From positions 1,234,501-1,298,500 of the forward strand of contig NZ_AP025637.1 of the NCBI RefSeq assembly GCF_022846615.1: 64,000 bases of DNA, read 5' to 3'. Numbering within the stretch: position 1 is the first letter of the stretch; the number at the start of each line of letters is the position of its first letter. The position numbers and the translations under genes are program-made. The notes under the pieces are model-generated. The model was given only the letters and a program-made list of their open reading frames with translations, was not told the DNA's origin and searched no databases. This DNA is from Roseomonas fluvialis (GTDB taxonomy: Bacteria > Pseudomonadota > Alphaproteobacteria > Acetobacterales > Acetobacteraceae). Of the stretch, positions 46,537 to 55,670 are shown piece after piece.

Positions 46537-48122
46537 TGCCCGCCGCCTTCGCGCCCTTCCGCCACCCGGCCTTCCGCATGCTCTGGTGGGCGAACCTCGC
46601 GGCCAATATCGGGCTATGGGTGCAGAACACCGGCGCGGGCTGGATGATGACCAGCCTCGATCCTTCGCCGGTCATGGTCTCGCTGGTGCAGGCGGCGTCG
46701 ATGCTGCCGGTCTTCCTGCTGGCGCTGCCGGCGGGCGCGCTGGCCGACATCATCGACCGGCGCGTCTACCTCATCGGCGCGCAGGCCTGGGTGCTGTCGA
46801 TGGCCGCACTGCTGGCGGTGCTGACCTGGGCGGGCGTGCTCGGCCCCTGGGGGCTGCTGGTGCTGACCTTCTGCATTGGCATGGGAAATGCGCTGAACTT
46901 CCCCGCCTGGGCCGCCACCACGCCCGAACTGGTCCCGCGCGAGGATTTGGTGCAGGCCATCGCGCTGAACGGGATCGGCTTCAACCTCTCGCGCGCCGTG
47001 GGGCCGGCGATCGGCGGCTTTGCCATCGCCATGGCGGGCACCGAGGCGGCCTTCGCGCTGAACGCCGTCTGCTTCCTGGTGCTGCTGCTCGCGTTGGTGT
47101 TCTGGAAGCGCGAGGCACCGCGCAGCGCCTTGCCGCCCGAACACTTCCTGGGTGCCATGCGCGCCGGTCTGCGCTTCGTGGCGGCCAGCCCCGCGATGCG
47201 CGCGACCATCCTGCGCGCCTGCGTGTTCTTCTTCTTCACCGCGGCGGTGTGGGGGATGCTGCCGCTGGTGGTGCGCGGGCGGCTCGGACTGGGGCCGGAG
47301 GCCTATGGCATCATGCTCGGCGTGATGGGCGTGGGCGCCGTCGCGACCGGTTTCGCCATGCCGGCGCTGCGTACGCGCCTGCCCACGCGCTCGGCCATGG
47401 TGACCGCCTTTTCGCTGGTTTCGGCGGCGGCGTTGGCGCTGCTCGGCGTCTCGGGGCATTGGCTGCCGGCCGCGGTGTCGATGCTGCTGTTCGGTGCCGG
47501 CTGGCTGGGTGCGGCCAGCACGCTGCAGGCCGCGGCGCAATTCGCCACGCCGGCCTGGGTGCGGGCACGCGCCATCGGCATCTACCAGCTGTGCTTCTTC
47601 GGCGCGATGACGCTGGGCGCGGTGCTGTGGGGCTGGGCCGGGGCGAGCCTCGGTATCCAGCCGGCGCTGCTGGCCGCGGCCGGCGCGGCGGTGGCTTGCG
47701 CGATCCTGGTGCGCGGCTGGCCGCTCGATTCCCAACCGGCGACCGAAGCCCCCGCCGTGCCCATGCCGCGGCCCGAAGCGCCGGACGAATCGCTCCGCGA
47801 TGCGCTGGCCGGCGACAGCGGGCGCGTGCTCGAGGTCGTCCGCTACACCGTGGATCCGGCCGACCGCGAGGCCTTCCTGGCCGCGATGCGCGAGGCGCGG
47901 CGCGTGCGGCTGCGCTCCGGCGCCCTGGCCTGGCGGCTGCTCGAGGATGTCGCGCATCCCGAACGCTGGATCGAACTCTGGGCCGTCGAATCCTGGACCG
48001 AGCACCTGCGCGAGGCCGGGCGCCTCGATGCTGCCGACCGCGCCGTGCTGGCCCGCGCCGCCGGCTTCCAGAGCGGCGATGCGGCGCCCGAGGCGGCGCG
48101 CTACCTGGCCGTGCTGCCGTGA
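46536..48122 (+). CDS. MFS transporter with a carboxy-terminal ABM-like domain
   Basis: About 528 residues. The first 400 residues form an MFS_3 (EntS-like) transporter with twelve helices, seen in HPAFRMLWWANLAANIGLWV and in the repeated helices after it. A proline- and glutamate-rich linker (ATEAPAVPMPRPEAPDE) leads to a 100-residue cytoplasmic ABM-like domain (VLEVVRYTVDPADREAFLAAM, then RLRSGALAWRLLEDVAHPERWIE). The fusion is recurrent in this MFS subgroup. GTG at 46533 and ATG at 46536 both fit. Exported compound is unknown. Confidence 0.85.
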   Translation: MPAAFAPFRHPAFRMLWWANLAANIGLWVQNTGAGWMMTSLDPSPVMVSLVQAASMLPVFLLALPAGALADIIDRRVYLIGAQAWVLSMAALLAVLTWAGVLGPWGLLVLTFCIGMGNALNFPAWAATTPELVPREDLVQAIALNGIGFNLSRAVGPAIGGFAIAMAGTEAAFALNAVCFLVLLLALVFWKREAPRSALPPEHFLGAMRAGLRFVAASPAMRATILRACVFFFFTAAVWGMLPLVVRGRLGLGPEAYGIMLGVMGVGAVATGFAMPALRTRLPTRSAMVTAFSLVSAAALALLGVSGHWLPAAVSMLLFGAGWLGAASTLQAAAQFATPAWVRARAIGIYQLCFFGAMTLGAVLWGWAGASLGIQPALLAAAGAAVACAILVRGWPLDSQPATEAPAVPMPRPEAPDESLRDALAGDSGRVLEVVRYTVDPADREAFLAAMREARRVRLRSGALAWRLLEDVAHPERWIELWAVESWTEHLREAGRLDAADRAVLARAAGFQSGDAAPEAARYLAVLP

Positions 48123-48177
48123 CGCGCGCGCCCCGCCACTCCATATTCTGACGACACTGGAAAGGAGCGAAGACACC

Positions 48178-48675
48178 ATGGCCAAGCCCAAGCCCGGCAA
48201 GATCGCGGCGACGCGCAACGACCTCGGCGCCAATGTGCGCGAGGCGTCGGTCGGTGTGCTGAACGCCGCCCTGGCGGATACGATGGATCTGACCAACGGC
48301 GTGCGCATGGCGCATTGGACCGTGCGCGGCCCGCAATTCGCCGCGCTGCACGCGTTGTTCGAAACCTTCTACGACCAGCTCGGCGAGGCGACCGACGACC
48401 TGGCGGAACGCGTGGTGCAGCTGGGCGGCACGCCGGACGGCACGACGCAGCTGGTTGGCGAGAAGTCCCGCCTGCCGCCGTATCCGCCCGGGCTGCGCGA
48501 CGGCATGGACCACGTGAAGGCGCTGGCCGACCGCTACGCGGCGCTGGCTGCGACGGTGCGCGCTGGCATCGACACCACCGGCGATGCCGGGGATGCCGAT
48601 ACGGCGGATCTGCTGACCGGCCTGTCCCGCACGCTCGACAAGGCGCTGTGGATGCTCGAGGCGCATCTGGGCTGA
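48178..48675 (+). CDS. dps: Dps family DNA-binding ferritin-like protein
   Basis: A 165-residue Dps/DNA-protection protein. The ferroxidase region is seen in VRMAHWTVRGPQFAALHALF and in the ETFYDQLGEATDDLAERVVQ helix. The amino tail MAKPKPGKIAATRNDLG is basic and could bind DNA. AAGGAG precedes ATG 48178 and a terminator-like hairpin follows the stop. It stores iron and protects DNA under oxidative or stationary stress. Confidence 0.92.
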   Translation: MAKPKPGKIAATRNDLGANVREASVGVLNAALADTMDLTNGVRMAHWTVRGPQFAALHALFETFYDQLGEATDDLAERVVQLGGTPDGTTQLVGEKSRLPPYPPGLRDGMDHVKALADRYAALAATVRAGIDTTGDAGDADTADLLTGLSRTLDKALWMLEAHLG

Positions 48676-48691
48676 CGCGCCGCACGCCCCG

Positions 48692-48738
48692 CGGCAGGTG
48701 AAGCGTTTCGCTGGCGGACGCGCACCTGCCGTGCTTTT
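48692..48738 (+). terminator. Probable intrinsic terminator after dps
   Basis: CGGCAGGTG (48692-48700) pairs with CACCTGCCG (48723-48731) around a 22-base loop that itself contains a small AGCG/CGCT pairing. The T-rich stretch TGCTTTTG follows directly. Confidence 0.55.
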
Positions 48739-48768
48739 GTTCGCGCACCTCAAGCCGGGGAGCGTGCC

Positions 48769-49422
48769 ATGGGATCGCTGTCATCCGTGTTCCGCAGTTG
48801 GAAGCGGCATGTCACCTCCGAGGTGCATCGGCAGCCGAGCATGCAGTGGTCCAACGGCGGTGCGCCGGTCCTGGCCACCACGAATTTCTACATCGTGGGC
48901 GACCTGGCCGGTGCCACGGCCTGCTACATCACGGCCCACGGCGGCCTGAGCGATGGCGACTACTATTTCGACAATACCGCCTTCCGCGTGCCGGCCGGCG
49001 TGACCATCAATTTCTACCAGCCGCACGGCTACACGCTGGGCTTCCACACCGGCGCGCTGCGCAACAATGCGCCGATCGCCCATGGCGGCACCGACGACCA
49101 GAGCTACGGCGCCGGTGCGGATTGCCCGAACTACATGCTGACCAAGGACCAGGGCATGCATGCGGCGGGCGACATGGACACGGCCCGCCGGTTCGACATG
49201 ACCTACGCCGCGATGCAGGAGATCGTCGAGGAGCAGGACATCGTGATCGTCAGCGTGCGCAATCGCTGGTTCCATGCGGGGGTCACGCTGAAATCCGCGG
49301 TCTCCGAGGTGACGTCGGCCGCGCCGGGCATCACGACCTTCAACTGTCTGTTCTGCCGCGTGACCGATGATTCGGGCGATGATCGCTGGAACGCCGTCGG
49401 CGGCATGTGGGACCAAGGCTGA
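48769..49422 (+). CDS. Stv-like (putative adhesin/effector domain) protein
   Basis: A 217-residue protein that resembles the putative adhesin Stv domain. It shows CYITAHGGLSDGDYYFDN, then the PAGVTINFYQPHGYTL strand pair, and closes with the conserved TTFNCLFCRVTD ending. No signal peptide is seen. The domain family is found near secretion and polymorphic-effector genes in other bacteria, but no such system is visible here. A lipoprotein gene follows after only 2 bp, so they are likely co-expressed. Function unknown and my family match is by recall only. Confidence 0.55.
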   Translation: MGSLSSVFRSWKRHVTSEVHRQPSMQWSNGGAPVLATTNFYIVGDLAGATACYITAHGGLSDGDYYFDNTAFRVPAGVTINFYQPHGYTLGFHTGALRNNAPIAHGGTDDQSYGAGADCPNYMLTKDQGMHAAGDMDTARRFDMTYAAMQEIVEEQDIVIVSVRNRWFHAGVTLKSAVSEVTSAAPGITTFNCLFCRVTDDSGDDRWNAVGGMWDQG

Positions 49423-49424
49423 GA

Positions 49425-50363
49425 ATGCATCATCGAATGGCGTCAGCCGACCATGCCCCCCGCGGTACGCGCGCGGCCCCCGGCCACCGGGTGCCGACCC
49501 GCGCTGCGCTTCTCATGCTCGCGGCGGCGATCGGCATTGCCGGCTGCGCGCCACCGGGCGGCTTCGCCGATGCCGGGGAGGGGTGCAGCAACCAGGTCAC
49601 CAGCTTCAATGGTGCGGGCGATGCCTTCCTGAGCAGCGGTCAGCAGACCGACCCTGGGCAACTGCCGCGCGGCACCGTCGCCACGAATTTCGGCCGGGCT
49701 GCGCCGTCCCCCGCCTCGCCCACCGGGCTCGATGCCGCGCTGGCGCAGGAGAATGCGGAGCTTGACGCCCTGCAGATCGCCTTCGACGCGCTGCTGTATT
49801 GCCGCTGGATCGAGGCACGGACGATCCGCGCCGAACTCGCTGCCAGCCGTGTGGCGCGCCCGGCCGCGGAGGCCCGCATGGCGGCACTGCGCGCGCGGCT
49901 GCAGCGCGACCTGGCCCGTGCACAGGCGGTGCTGGACGGCCTGGAGCGCCGGGCAGCCGCCCGCGAAGCCACGATCGAGGCCGCGGCGCCAGGCACCCGC
50001 GCGGCCGCACAGGCGGCCCGGGGCACTGGCGCGACGCGCCGCGTGGTGGCTGCCGCGACCGTGCCACTGCGCCTGCGCCCGGAGGCGGGCGCGCCTGAGA
50101 TCGGCCGCGTTCCGGCCGGCCAGGCGGTGCAGGTCCGCCCGGCGCAGTCGGGTTTCGCGCTGGTCGAAGGGCAGGGCGGGCTGCGGGGCTATGCGCCCTC
50201 CGGCGCGTTCCAGATCGCCGAGCGCGCGGCGGCGGTGGCAGGCGGGCCCGGCGGGCCGGTGCGGCTGCTGGCCGCGACCAACCTCGCCAAGCGCGACAAC
50301 TTCGCCGAAAGCCTGGGCTTGGCGCGTGAGGCGGCGGTCTCGGGCTTCGAAATCGCGACGTAG
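49425..50363 (+). CDS. SH3-domain lipoprotein of unknown function
   Basis: About 312 residues. An amino-terminal lipoprotein signal with lipobox IGIAGC (Cys about 41) leads to a serine and glycine-rich region, an alanine- and arginine-rich coiled-coil segment near residues 100-190, and a bacterial SH3 domain (VPLRLRPEAGAPEIGRVPAG then QVRPAQSGFALVEGQ). The protein probably sits in the inner or outer membrane facing the periplasm. It starts 2 bp after the Stv-like stop, so they may act together. No known partner. Confidence 0.7.
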   Translation: MHHRMASADHAPRGTRAAPGHRVPTRAALLMLAAAIGIAGCAPPGGFADAGEGCSNQVTSFNGAGDAFLSSGQQTDPGQLPRGTVATNFGRAAPSPASPTGLDAALAQENAELDALQIAFDALLYCRWIEARTIRAELAASRVARPAAEARMAALRARLQRDLARAQAVLDGLERRAAAREATIEAAAPGTRAAAQAARGTGATRRVVAAATVPLRLRPEAGAPEIGRVPAGQAVQVRPAQSGFALVEGQGGLRGYAPSGAFQIAERAAAVAGGPGGPVRLLAATNLAKRDNFAESLGLAREAAVSGFEIAT

Positions 50364-50594
50364 GTTCTTGCCCTCAGGCGGCGGGCGCCGGCCGTCCGGC
50401 CGGCATGCCTGCGTGCCGTGCACGGGTCCGTTGGCGGCGGCGGGCGGGCTGGACACGGTCGCGCTGTGCGCACCCGGCCCGCGATGCGGGCCGCAGGTGA
50501 AGCGGGGGCGCACCGATGTGATGGCGCGAATCGCCCGCCGCGTTGTTTCCCGGGCCGGCCCTGGCTATTCTCGCCGGCCATAGGGGAACAAGAC

Positions 50595-52589
50595 ATGAAC
50601 GACCTGTTCGGCCGTGGCGGCGCGCGCAAGGGCGCCCCCGCGGTCGCCGGCGCGCAGGGCGACGGCTATTCCGCCAAGGATATCGAGGTGCTGGAGGGGC
50701 TCGAACCCGTCCGCCGGCGCCCCGGCATGTATATCGGCGGCACCGACGAGAACGCGCTGCACCACCTGGCGGCCGAGGTCCTAGACAACGCCATGGACGA
50801 GGCCGTGGCCGGCCATGCCGACCGGATCGAGGTCACGCTCGAACCCGGCAACTGGATCTGCGTGCGCGACAATGGCCGTGGCATCCCGGTGGACCCGCAT
50901 CCGAAGTTCCCGAAGCTGAGCGCGCTCGAGGTCATTCTCACCACGCTGCATTCGGGCGGGAAGTTCTCCGGCAAGGCCTACGACACCTCGGGCGGCCTGC
51001 ATGGCGTTGGTTCGTCGGTCGTGAATGCGCTGGCGGCACGGCTTGATGTCGAGGTGGCGCGCGACCGCACGCTGTTCACGCAGTCCTACGAACGCGGCAA
51101 GCCGGTCACGAAGCTCAAGAATGCCGGCCCCGTGCAGAACCGCCGCGGCACCCTGATCCGCTTCCAGCCCGACCCGGAGATTTTTGGCGCGCAAGAGTTC
51201 AAGGCGACGCGGCTGTACCGGCTGTGCCGGTCCAAGGCCTACCTGTTCCGGGGCGTCGAGATCCGCTGGTCCTGCGACGCGTCGCTGATCAAGGACGATA
51301 CCCCCGCCCAGGCGGTACTGCACTTTCCAGGCGGGCTGCAGGACTTCCTGGCCTCCGCCATCGAAGGCCAGGCCGCCGTGGTGCCCGCTCCCTGGGCTGG
51401 CGATGCGGGGTTCCCCGACGGCGCCGGCCGCGTCGAATGGGCCGCAACCTGGCTCGAACGCGGCGACGGTTTCCTGAACACCTACGCCAACACCATCCCG
51501 ACACCGCAGGGCGGCACGCATGAAGCGGGTTTCCGCGCCGCGCTGGTGAAGGGGCTGCGGGCCTATGGCGAACTGAAGAAGGAAAAACGCGCCGCCGCCG
51601 TCACCGCCGAGGACCTGTTCGGCGGCGTGGCGGGCATGTTGAGCGTGTTCGTGCGCGAACCGCAGTTCCAGGGCCAGACCAAGGACAAGCTCACCAGCCC
51701 GGAAGCCGCGCGGCTGGTCGAGGGCGCGCTGCGCGACCATTTCGACCATTGGCTGGCGGGCGACCCGGCGCGCGCCGACAACCTGCTGGCCTTCGCGATC
51801 GAACGCGCCGAGGACCGGCTGCGCCGCCGTGCCGAGAAGGACACGCCGCGCAAGACCGCGACGCGCAAGTTGCGCCTGCCCGGCAAGCTGTCGGACTGCT
51901 CGCGCGAAAGCGCCGAGGGCACCGAGCTGTTCCTGGTGGAGGGCGACTCCGCCGGCGGGTCCGCCAAGCAGGCGCGCGACCGCGAGACCCAGGCGGTGCT
52001 CCCGCTGCGCGGCAAGATCCTGAACGTCGCGTCCGCCACCACCGAAAAGCTGCGCCAGAACCAGGAACTCAAGGACCTGATCGAGGCGCTGGGCTGCGGT
52101 GTGGGCGATCGCTTCGACATCGCGAAGCTGCGCTACGGCCGCGTGGTCATCATGACCGACGCCGACGTGGACGGCGCCCACATCGCCGCCTTGCTGATGA
52201 CCTTCTTCTACAAGGAACTCCCGGAACTGGTGCGCCAGGGCCGCGTGTTCCTGGCGCAGCCGCCGCTCTATCGGCTGCAGGCCGGCGGTGTCTCGGTCTA
52301 CGCCATGGACGATGCCGACCGCGAGCGCGTGCTCAAGAAGCGCTTCAAGGCGAACCAGAAGGTCGAGGTCAGCCGCTTCAAGGGGCTCGGCGAAATGCCG
52401 CCGGCGGCGCTGAAGGAAACCACCATGGACCCGAAGAAGCGCACGCTGCTGCGCGTGGTCCTGCCGGCGGAAGACCGCGCCTTCACCTCCGAACGCATCG
52501 AGGCGCTGATGGGCCGCAAACCGGAACTGCGCTTCCAGTTCATCCAGGAGAACGCGGCGAGCGTGGCGACAGAGGCGCTCGACGCGTGA
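50595..52589 (+). CDS. parE: DNA topoisomerase IV subunit B
   Basis: A 664-residue ATPase subunit of topoisomerase IV, which untangles daughter chromosomes. The GHKL motifs are present (EVLDNAMDEA, then DNGRGIPV, and GGLHGVGSSVVNAL), and the toprim region EGDSAGGSAKQARDRE with PLRGKILNVASATTEKL is clear. ATG 50595 follows a GGGGAACA leader. It is transcribed alone here with a hairpin cluster downstream. Confidence 0.96.
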   Translation: MNDLFGRGGARKGAPAVAGAQGDGYSAKDIEVLEGLEPVRRRPGMYIGGTDENALHHLAAEVLDNAMDEAVAGHADRIEVTLEPGNWICVRDNGRGIPVDPHPKFPKLSALEVILTTLHSGGKFSGKAYDTSGGLHGVGSSVVNALAARLDVEVARDRTLFTQSYERGKPVTKLKNAGPVQNRRGTLIRFQPDPEIFGAQEFKATRLYRLCRSKAYLFRGVEIRWSCDASLIKDDTPAQAVLHFPGGLQDFLASAIEGQAAVVPAPWAGDAGFPDGAGRVEWAATWLERGDGFLNTYANTIPTPQGGTHEAGFRAALVKGLRAYGELKKEKRAAAVTAEDLFGGVAGMLSVFVREPQFQGQTKDKLTSPEAARLVEGALRDHFDHWLAGDPARADNLLAFAIERAEDRLRRRAEKDTPRKTATRKLRLPGKLSDCSRESAEGTELFLVEGDSAGGSAKQARDRETQAVLPLRGKILNVASATTEKLRQNQELKDLIEALGCGVGDRFDIAKLRYGRVVIMTDADVDGAHIAALLMTFFYKELPELVRQGRVFLAQPPLYRLQAGGVSVYAMDDADRERVLKKRFKANQKVEVSRFKGLGEMPPAALKETTMDPKKRTLLRVVLPAEDRAFTSERIEALMGRKPELRFQFIQENAASVATEALDA

Positions 52590-52599
52590 GGGCGTGCTG

Positions 52600-52845
52600 C
52601 GGGAGGGCTCTGCCCTCCCGGACCCACGCGGGCTCCCATCGCAGATTCGTCCATCAGCGATGGGTCCCGACGCCGGGGGCATGCGTGCCCCCGGACCCGC
52701 GGAAACGATGGGCCAGTTTGGTGCAGGGGCTCGTTGGTGCGCCTCGCGCGACCGGCGCGCCATGCCCCTCCACCAGATCGGCCCTCTGACCCCAGGGTCT
52801 GGGAGGCGGTTGCCTCCCAGCGGGGGGGCGGGGGGCTGGCCCCCC
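52600..52845. repeat. Cluster of five GC-rich hairpins
   Basis: The 267-bp gap between the convergent parE and acyl-CoA dehydrogenase genes holds five stem-loops. They lie at 52600-52620 (9-bp stem, loop TCT), 52635-52664 (8 bp, 14-base loop), 52673-52694 (9 bp, loop TGCG), 52799-52820 (9 bp, loop GGTT) and 52830-52845 (6 bp, loop CTGG). The first and third are followed by GGACCC. This looks like several copies of a short palindromic repeat family. Confidence 0.7.
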
Positions 52846-52856
52846 GGCGCACGCCA

Positions 52857-53996
52857 TCACCCGTCGATGCCCATCCCCAGCGCCAGGCGGCCGCTGAGTT
52901 CCAGTTGCGGCAGTTCCTGCATCTGGTGGAACCGTGCGCCCTGCACGTCGCGGAAGGCGCGTTCGAGTCCGAGGTCGCGGTAGAAGGACGACCCGCCCAC
53001 AACGTCCATCGCGCGCTCCACCGTCTCGACCGCCGCCTGCGCGGTCAGGGTATGGGCGATGCCGGCGCGGCTGGTGCGCTCGGGTCCTGCGGCCTCGGTC
53101 TCGGCGATGCGGATCATCTGCTCGTGCGCGATTTCCGCCTTCATGAAGGCGTTCTCGAGCCGTCCGGTCGCGGTGACCAGTGCCGAGGTCTTCGGCTTGG
53201 CGCGCGCGATCTCGAGCGCGCGGGCGCGCGCACCCTCCGCGACGCCGAGATACGCGGCGAAGACCAGCGGGAAGGCCAGTGCGAACACGTGATGGTAGAG
53301 CATGTGCCACTTGCCCGGTTCGCGTCGCGCGACGATCGCGGCATCGGGCACGAAGACGTCCTCGAGCACCACGTCATGCGATCCGGTGCCGCGCATGCCG
53401 AGCACGCGCCAGGTGTCGAGCCGGCGCACGCCCTCTGCCTTGAAGGGCACGGCGAAGTGCAGCACCTCCGGCCCGCCCGCGGCGTCCTCGTGGCGCGCGC
53501 TGGTGACCAGCAGGTCGCCCATCTGGCAGGCGCTGGCGAAGATCTTCTTCGCCGTCACGCGGTAGCCGCCCTCGACCTTCATGGCGCGGCCGTTGCTCGG
53601 CAGCCAGTCTGCCGCGCCGCTGGAGATGAGGATGAGGTCCTCCGCCGCGACGCGCTTCAGCAGCCCCTCGACCGGAGCCTTCTCGTGCCGCCAGCGCCAG
53701 GCCGGCACCGCGACCAGATGCGAATGCATGGAGAAGGCGAGCGCGGTCGACCCGCAATAGGTGCCCAGGCGCCGGATCGCGCTACAGATGTCGCGGTAGT
53801 CGGCGCCGCGCCCGCCCAGTTCCGCCGGCACCAGCGCCTTGAAGAAGCCTGCGGCCTTGAGGGCGCGGAAGCCTTCCTCGACGAAGCTGTCCTCCTCGTC
53901 GTGGCGCGCGGTGGTGGCGGCGATCTCGTGGCCGACCTGGTCGGCCAGCGCGATCCAGTCGGTCTTCGGCAGGTCGATCACGGCGGCGTCCGGCAT
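52857..53996 (-). CDS. Acyl-CoA dehydrogenase family flavoprotein (DszC/monooxygenase-like)
   Basis: A 379-residue flavoprotein with the acyl-CoA dehydrogenase fold. The segment WRVLGMRGTGSHDVVLEDVFVP fits the group II (DszC, hydroxylase) subfamily, as do FALAFPLVFAAYLGVAEGARA and the DVVGGSSFYRDLGLERAFRDVQ ending, which lacks the typical EG catalytic base of true dehydrogenases. It may act as a two-component monooxygenase. AGGAGG is 5 bases before ATG 53996. It is divergent from an HxlR-type regulator, which may control it. Confidence 0.83.
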   Translation of the reverse strand: MPDAAVIDLPKTDWIALADQVGHEIAATTARHDEEDSFVEEGFRALKAAGFFKALVPAELGGRGADYRDICSAIRRLGTYCGSTALAFSMHSHLVAVPAWRWRHEKAPVEGLLKRVAAEDLILISSGAADWLPSNGRAMKVEGGYRVTAKKIFASACQMGDLLVTSARHEDAAGGPEVLHFAVPFKAEGVRRLDTWRVLGMRGTGSHDVVLEDVFVPDAAIVARREPGKWHMLYHHVFALAFPLVFAAYLGVAEGARARALEIARAKPKTSALVTATGRLENAFMKAEIAHEQMIRIAETEAAGPERTSRAGIAHTLTAQAAVETVERAMDVVGGSSFYRDLGLERAFRDVQGARFHQMQELPQLELSGRLALGMGIDG

Positions 53997-54110
53997 GGTG
54001 TCCTCCTGTCCCGGTGCGACGATGGCGCGGACGGTGGCGCTGCACGCAGGCCGCCTTCAAGGACAGAAAATGGACTTGCATTCGCCGCGCGCGCGGCGGG
54101 ATGGTTCGCC

Positions 54111-54830
54111 ATGCCTGGGTATGGACAATTCTGTCCTGTCGCAAAGACCTGCGAGCTGTTCGCAGAGCGCTGGACGCCCTTGATTGTGCGCGAGTTGTGC
54201 TGCGGCCCCGCCCAGTTCAACGATCTGCGTCGCCGCCTGCCGCTGATGTCCAAGACGCTTCTCGCGCAGCGGTTGCGTGACCTGGAGCACAACGGGATCG
54301 TCTCGACCACGACCAAGGATTCCGGACACGGGAACATCTATGCGCTGACGCAGGCCGGGGAGGAGTTCCGGCCCATCATTGCGGCGCTCAGCCTGTGGGG
54401 TCAGCGGCACACGCAACACATCCTGCGCCCCGAGGATTTCGACCCGCACTTCCTGCTGCAGAGCGTGGTCGGGCAGATCCCGCGCGAAGCCTGCCCGGCA
54501 GCGCGCTTCGTCATCCGCTTCGACTTCCGCAACATCCCGGCCGCGCGCACGGCGCAGCGCAGCTGGTGGATCGTGCTGATGCACCCGCACATCGACCTGT
54601 GCATGAAGGACCCCGGCCACGCGGTCGACCTCGTGATCGCCGCCGACATCGAGACCTTCACCCGCGCCTGGATGGGCTATCTCGGCCTGGCGGAGGAGAC
54701 GGCGCGGCGTGGCATCGGCTTCGAGGGGCCGCCGGAGGCGGTGGAACGGGCGAAGGCGCTGATGGGCCTGTTCGACCGCGCGCGCGAGCGGCGCTTCACC
54801 TTCGCACCGCCGGAGATGCTGGACGCGTGA
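54111..54830 (+). CDS. HxlR family transcriptional regulator
   Basis: A 239-residue regulator. The amino-terminal winged helix has CPVAKTCELFAERWTPLIVRELCCGPAQFNDL and then LPLMSKTLLAQRLRDLEHNGIV, both typical of HxlR. The extra carboxy domain of about 120 residues (FVIRFDFRNIPAART and onward) is of the SCP-2 sterol-transfer-like kind found in some members. It starts 115 bp from a divergent flavoprotein gene, and so is a likely regulator of it. Confidence 0.87.
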   Translation: MPGYGQFCPVAKTCELFAERWTPLIVRELCCGPAQFNDLRRRLPLMSKTLLAQRLRDLEHNGIVSTTTKDSGHGNIYALTQAGEEFRPIIAALSLWGQRHTQHILRPEDFDPHFLLQSVVGQIPREACPAARFVIRFDFRNIPAARTAQRSWWIVLMHPHIDLCMKDPGHAVDLVIAADIETFTRAWMGYLGLAEETARRGIGFEGPPEAVERAKALMGLFDRARERRFTFAPPEMLDA

Positions 54831-54921
54831 AGGCGCTGCCCGGGTTGCGCGCTGCTGCGGAGACTGCCGCGGCGAGGATCGCGGCTGCGACCCTCCCGCG
54901 CGGTGTCCGGGGCCAAGCCGG

Positions 54922-55308
54922 TCAGTGCTGGGTCTGCGCCCCGGCCAGCGCGGCAAGGCGCGCCGAGAGCGTCTGCGCCCAGTCGTCATGCACCTGCTGC
55001 ACGGCGATGCCGACCTGGTCGGGCACCGCCGCGGCATCGAGCGCGAGATACCAGGCAGAGGGCATGCCGAGCACCGCGCCGAGTCCGATCGCCAGGCGCA
55101 GCGTGAGCGGTTCCAGCCCGAGTTCGAGGCGCGACATCCGCCGCTGCGAGATGCCGACGCGCCGCGCCACGTCGGTCGCGGTCAGGCCGAGACGGCGACG
55201 GTGGCGGTGCAGCGCGGCGCCGACCTGGCCGTCGAATTCGAGAGCCGCGGCCTCGGCCGTGCTGTCCTGGTCGGCCATCGCGGCCGGGGTGGTGATCTGC
55301 TGGGACAT
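54922..55308 (-). CDS. XRE-family helix-turn-helix regulator
   Basis: A 128-residue protein. The helix-turn-helix is near residues 25-60 (GAALHRHRRRLGLTATDVARRVGISQRRMSRLELGLEPLT in two parts), and no sensor domain follows. AGAGGAAG is 6 bases before ATG 55308. It is divergent from a class V aminotransferase, so it may regulate it. The tail of about 60 residues is of unknown nature. Confidence 0.8.
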   Translation of the reverse strand: MSQQITTPAAMADQDSTAEAAALEFDGQVGAALHRHRRRLGLTATDVARRVGISQRRMSRLELGLEPLTLRLAIGLGAVLGMPSAWYLALDAAAVPDQVGIAVQQVHDDWAQTLSARLAALAGAQTQH

Positions 55309-55646
55309 CCTGTCTTCCTCTTTCGCGCCTGGCGGCCCTTTGCCGGTCCGGTCCGCCACCAGATGTTGGGGGTCGCCACCGTTCCGGCCGGCAATGAGTG
55401 CGCCCGATTCGGCTAAGGAAAGGTGAAAATCCCCGGTGCAGCTGACAAACGCGCCTGACAGGTCGCGTCAATTCAGGTTGACAGTCCTTCGTGATTTCCT
55501 GAGCGACACTCGCAATGGCGTCGGCCAAGGCCCTCAAACAGCCGGGATTCAGCTCAGGGCGCGATTCAGCCTTTCCCGCACCGTCCACCTGACGCCGCCG
55601 ATCAAGGGTCCGGTTCCCCCCGAAAACCGCCTGCACTAGCCTTTGT
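55309..55646. other. 338-bp divergent intergenic region
   Basis: No gene is convincing here. It separates the XRE regulator from the aminotransferase gene. Several TGACA-type motifs are spaced through 55441-55484, including CCTGACAGG (a short palindrome) and a TTGACA at 55478-55483. They may be regulator sites, but a matching -10 is not clear. Confidence 0.5.
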
Positions 55647-55670
55647 GTGTCACCCGCGAAGGATCGCCCC

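Noticed and set aside
55436..55639. GTG-start frame upstream of the class V aminotransferase
   Set aside because: No Shine-Dalgarno site and no family-like pattern.
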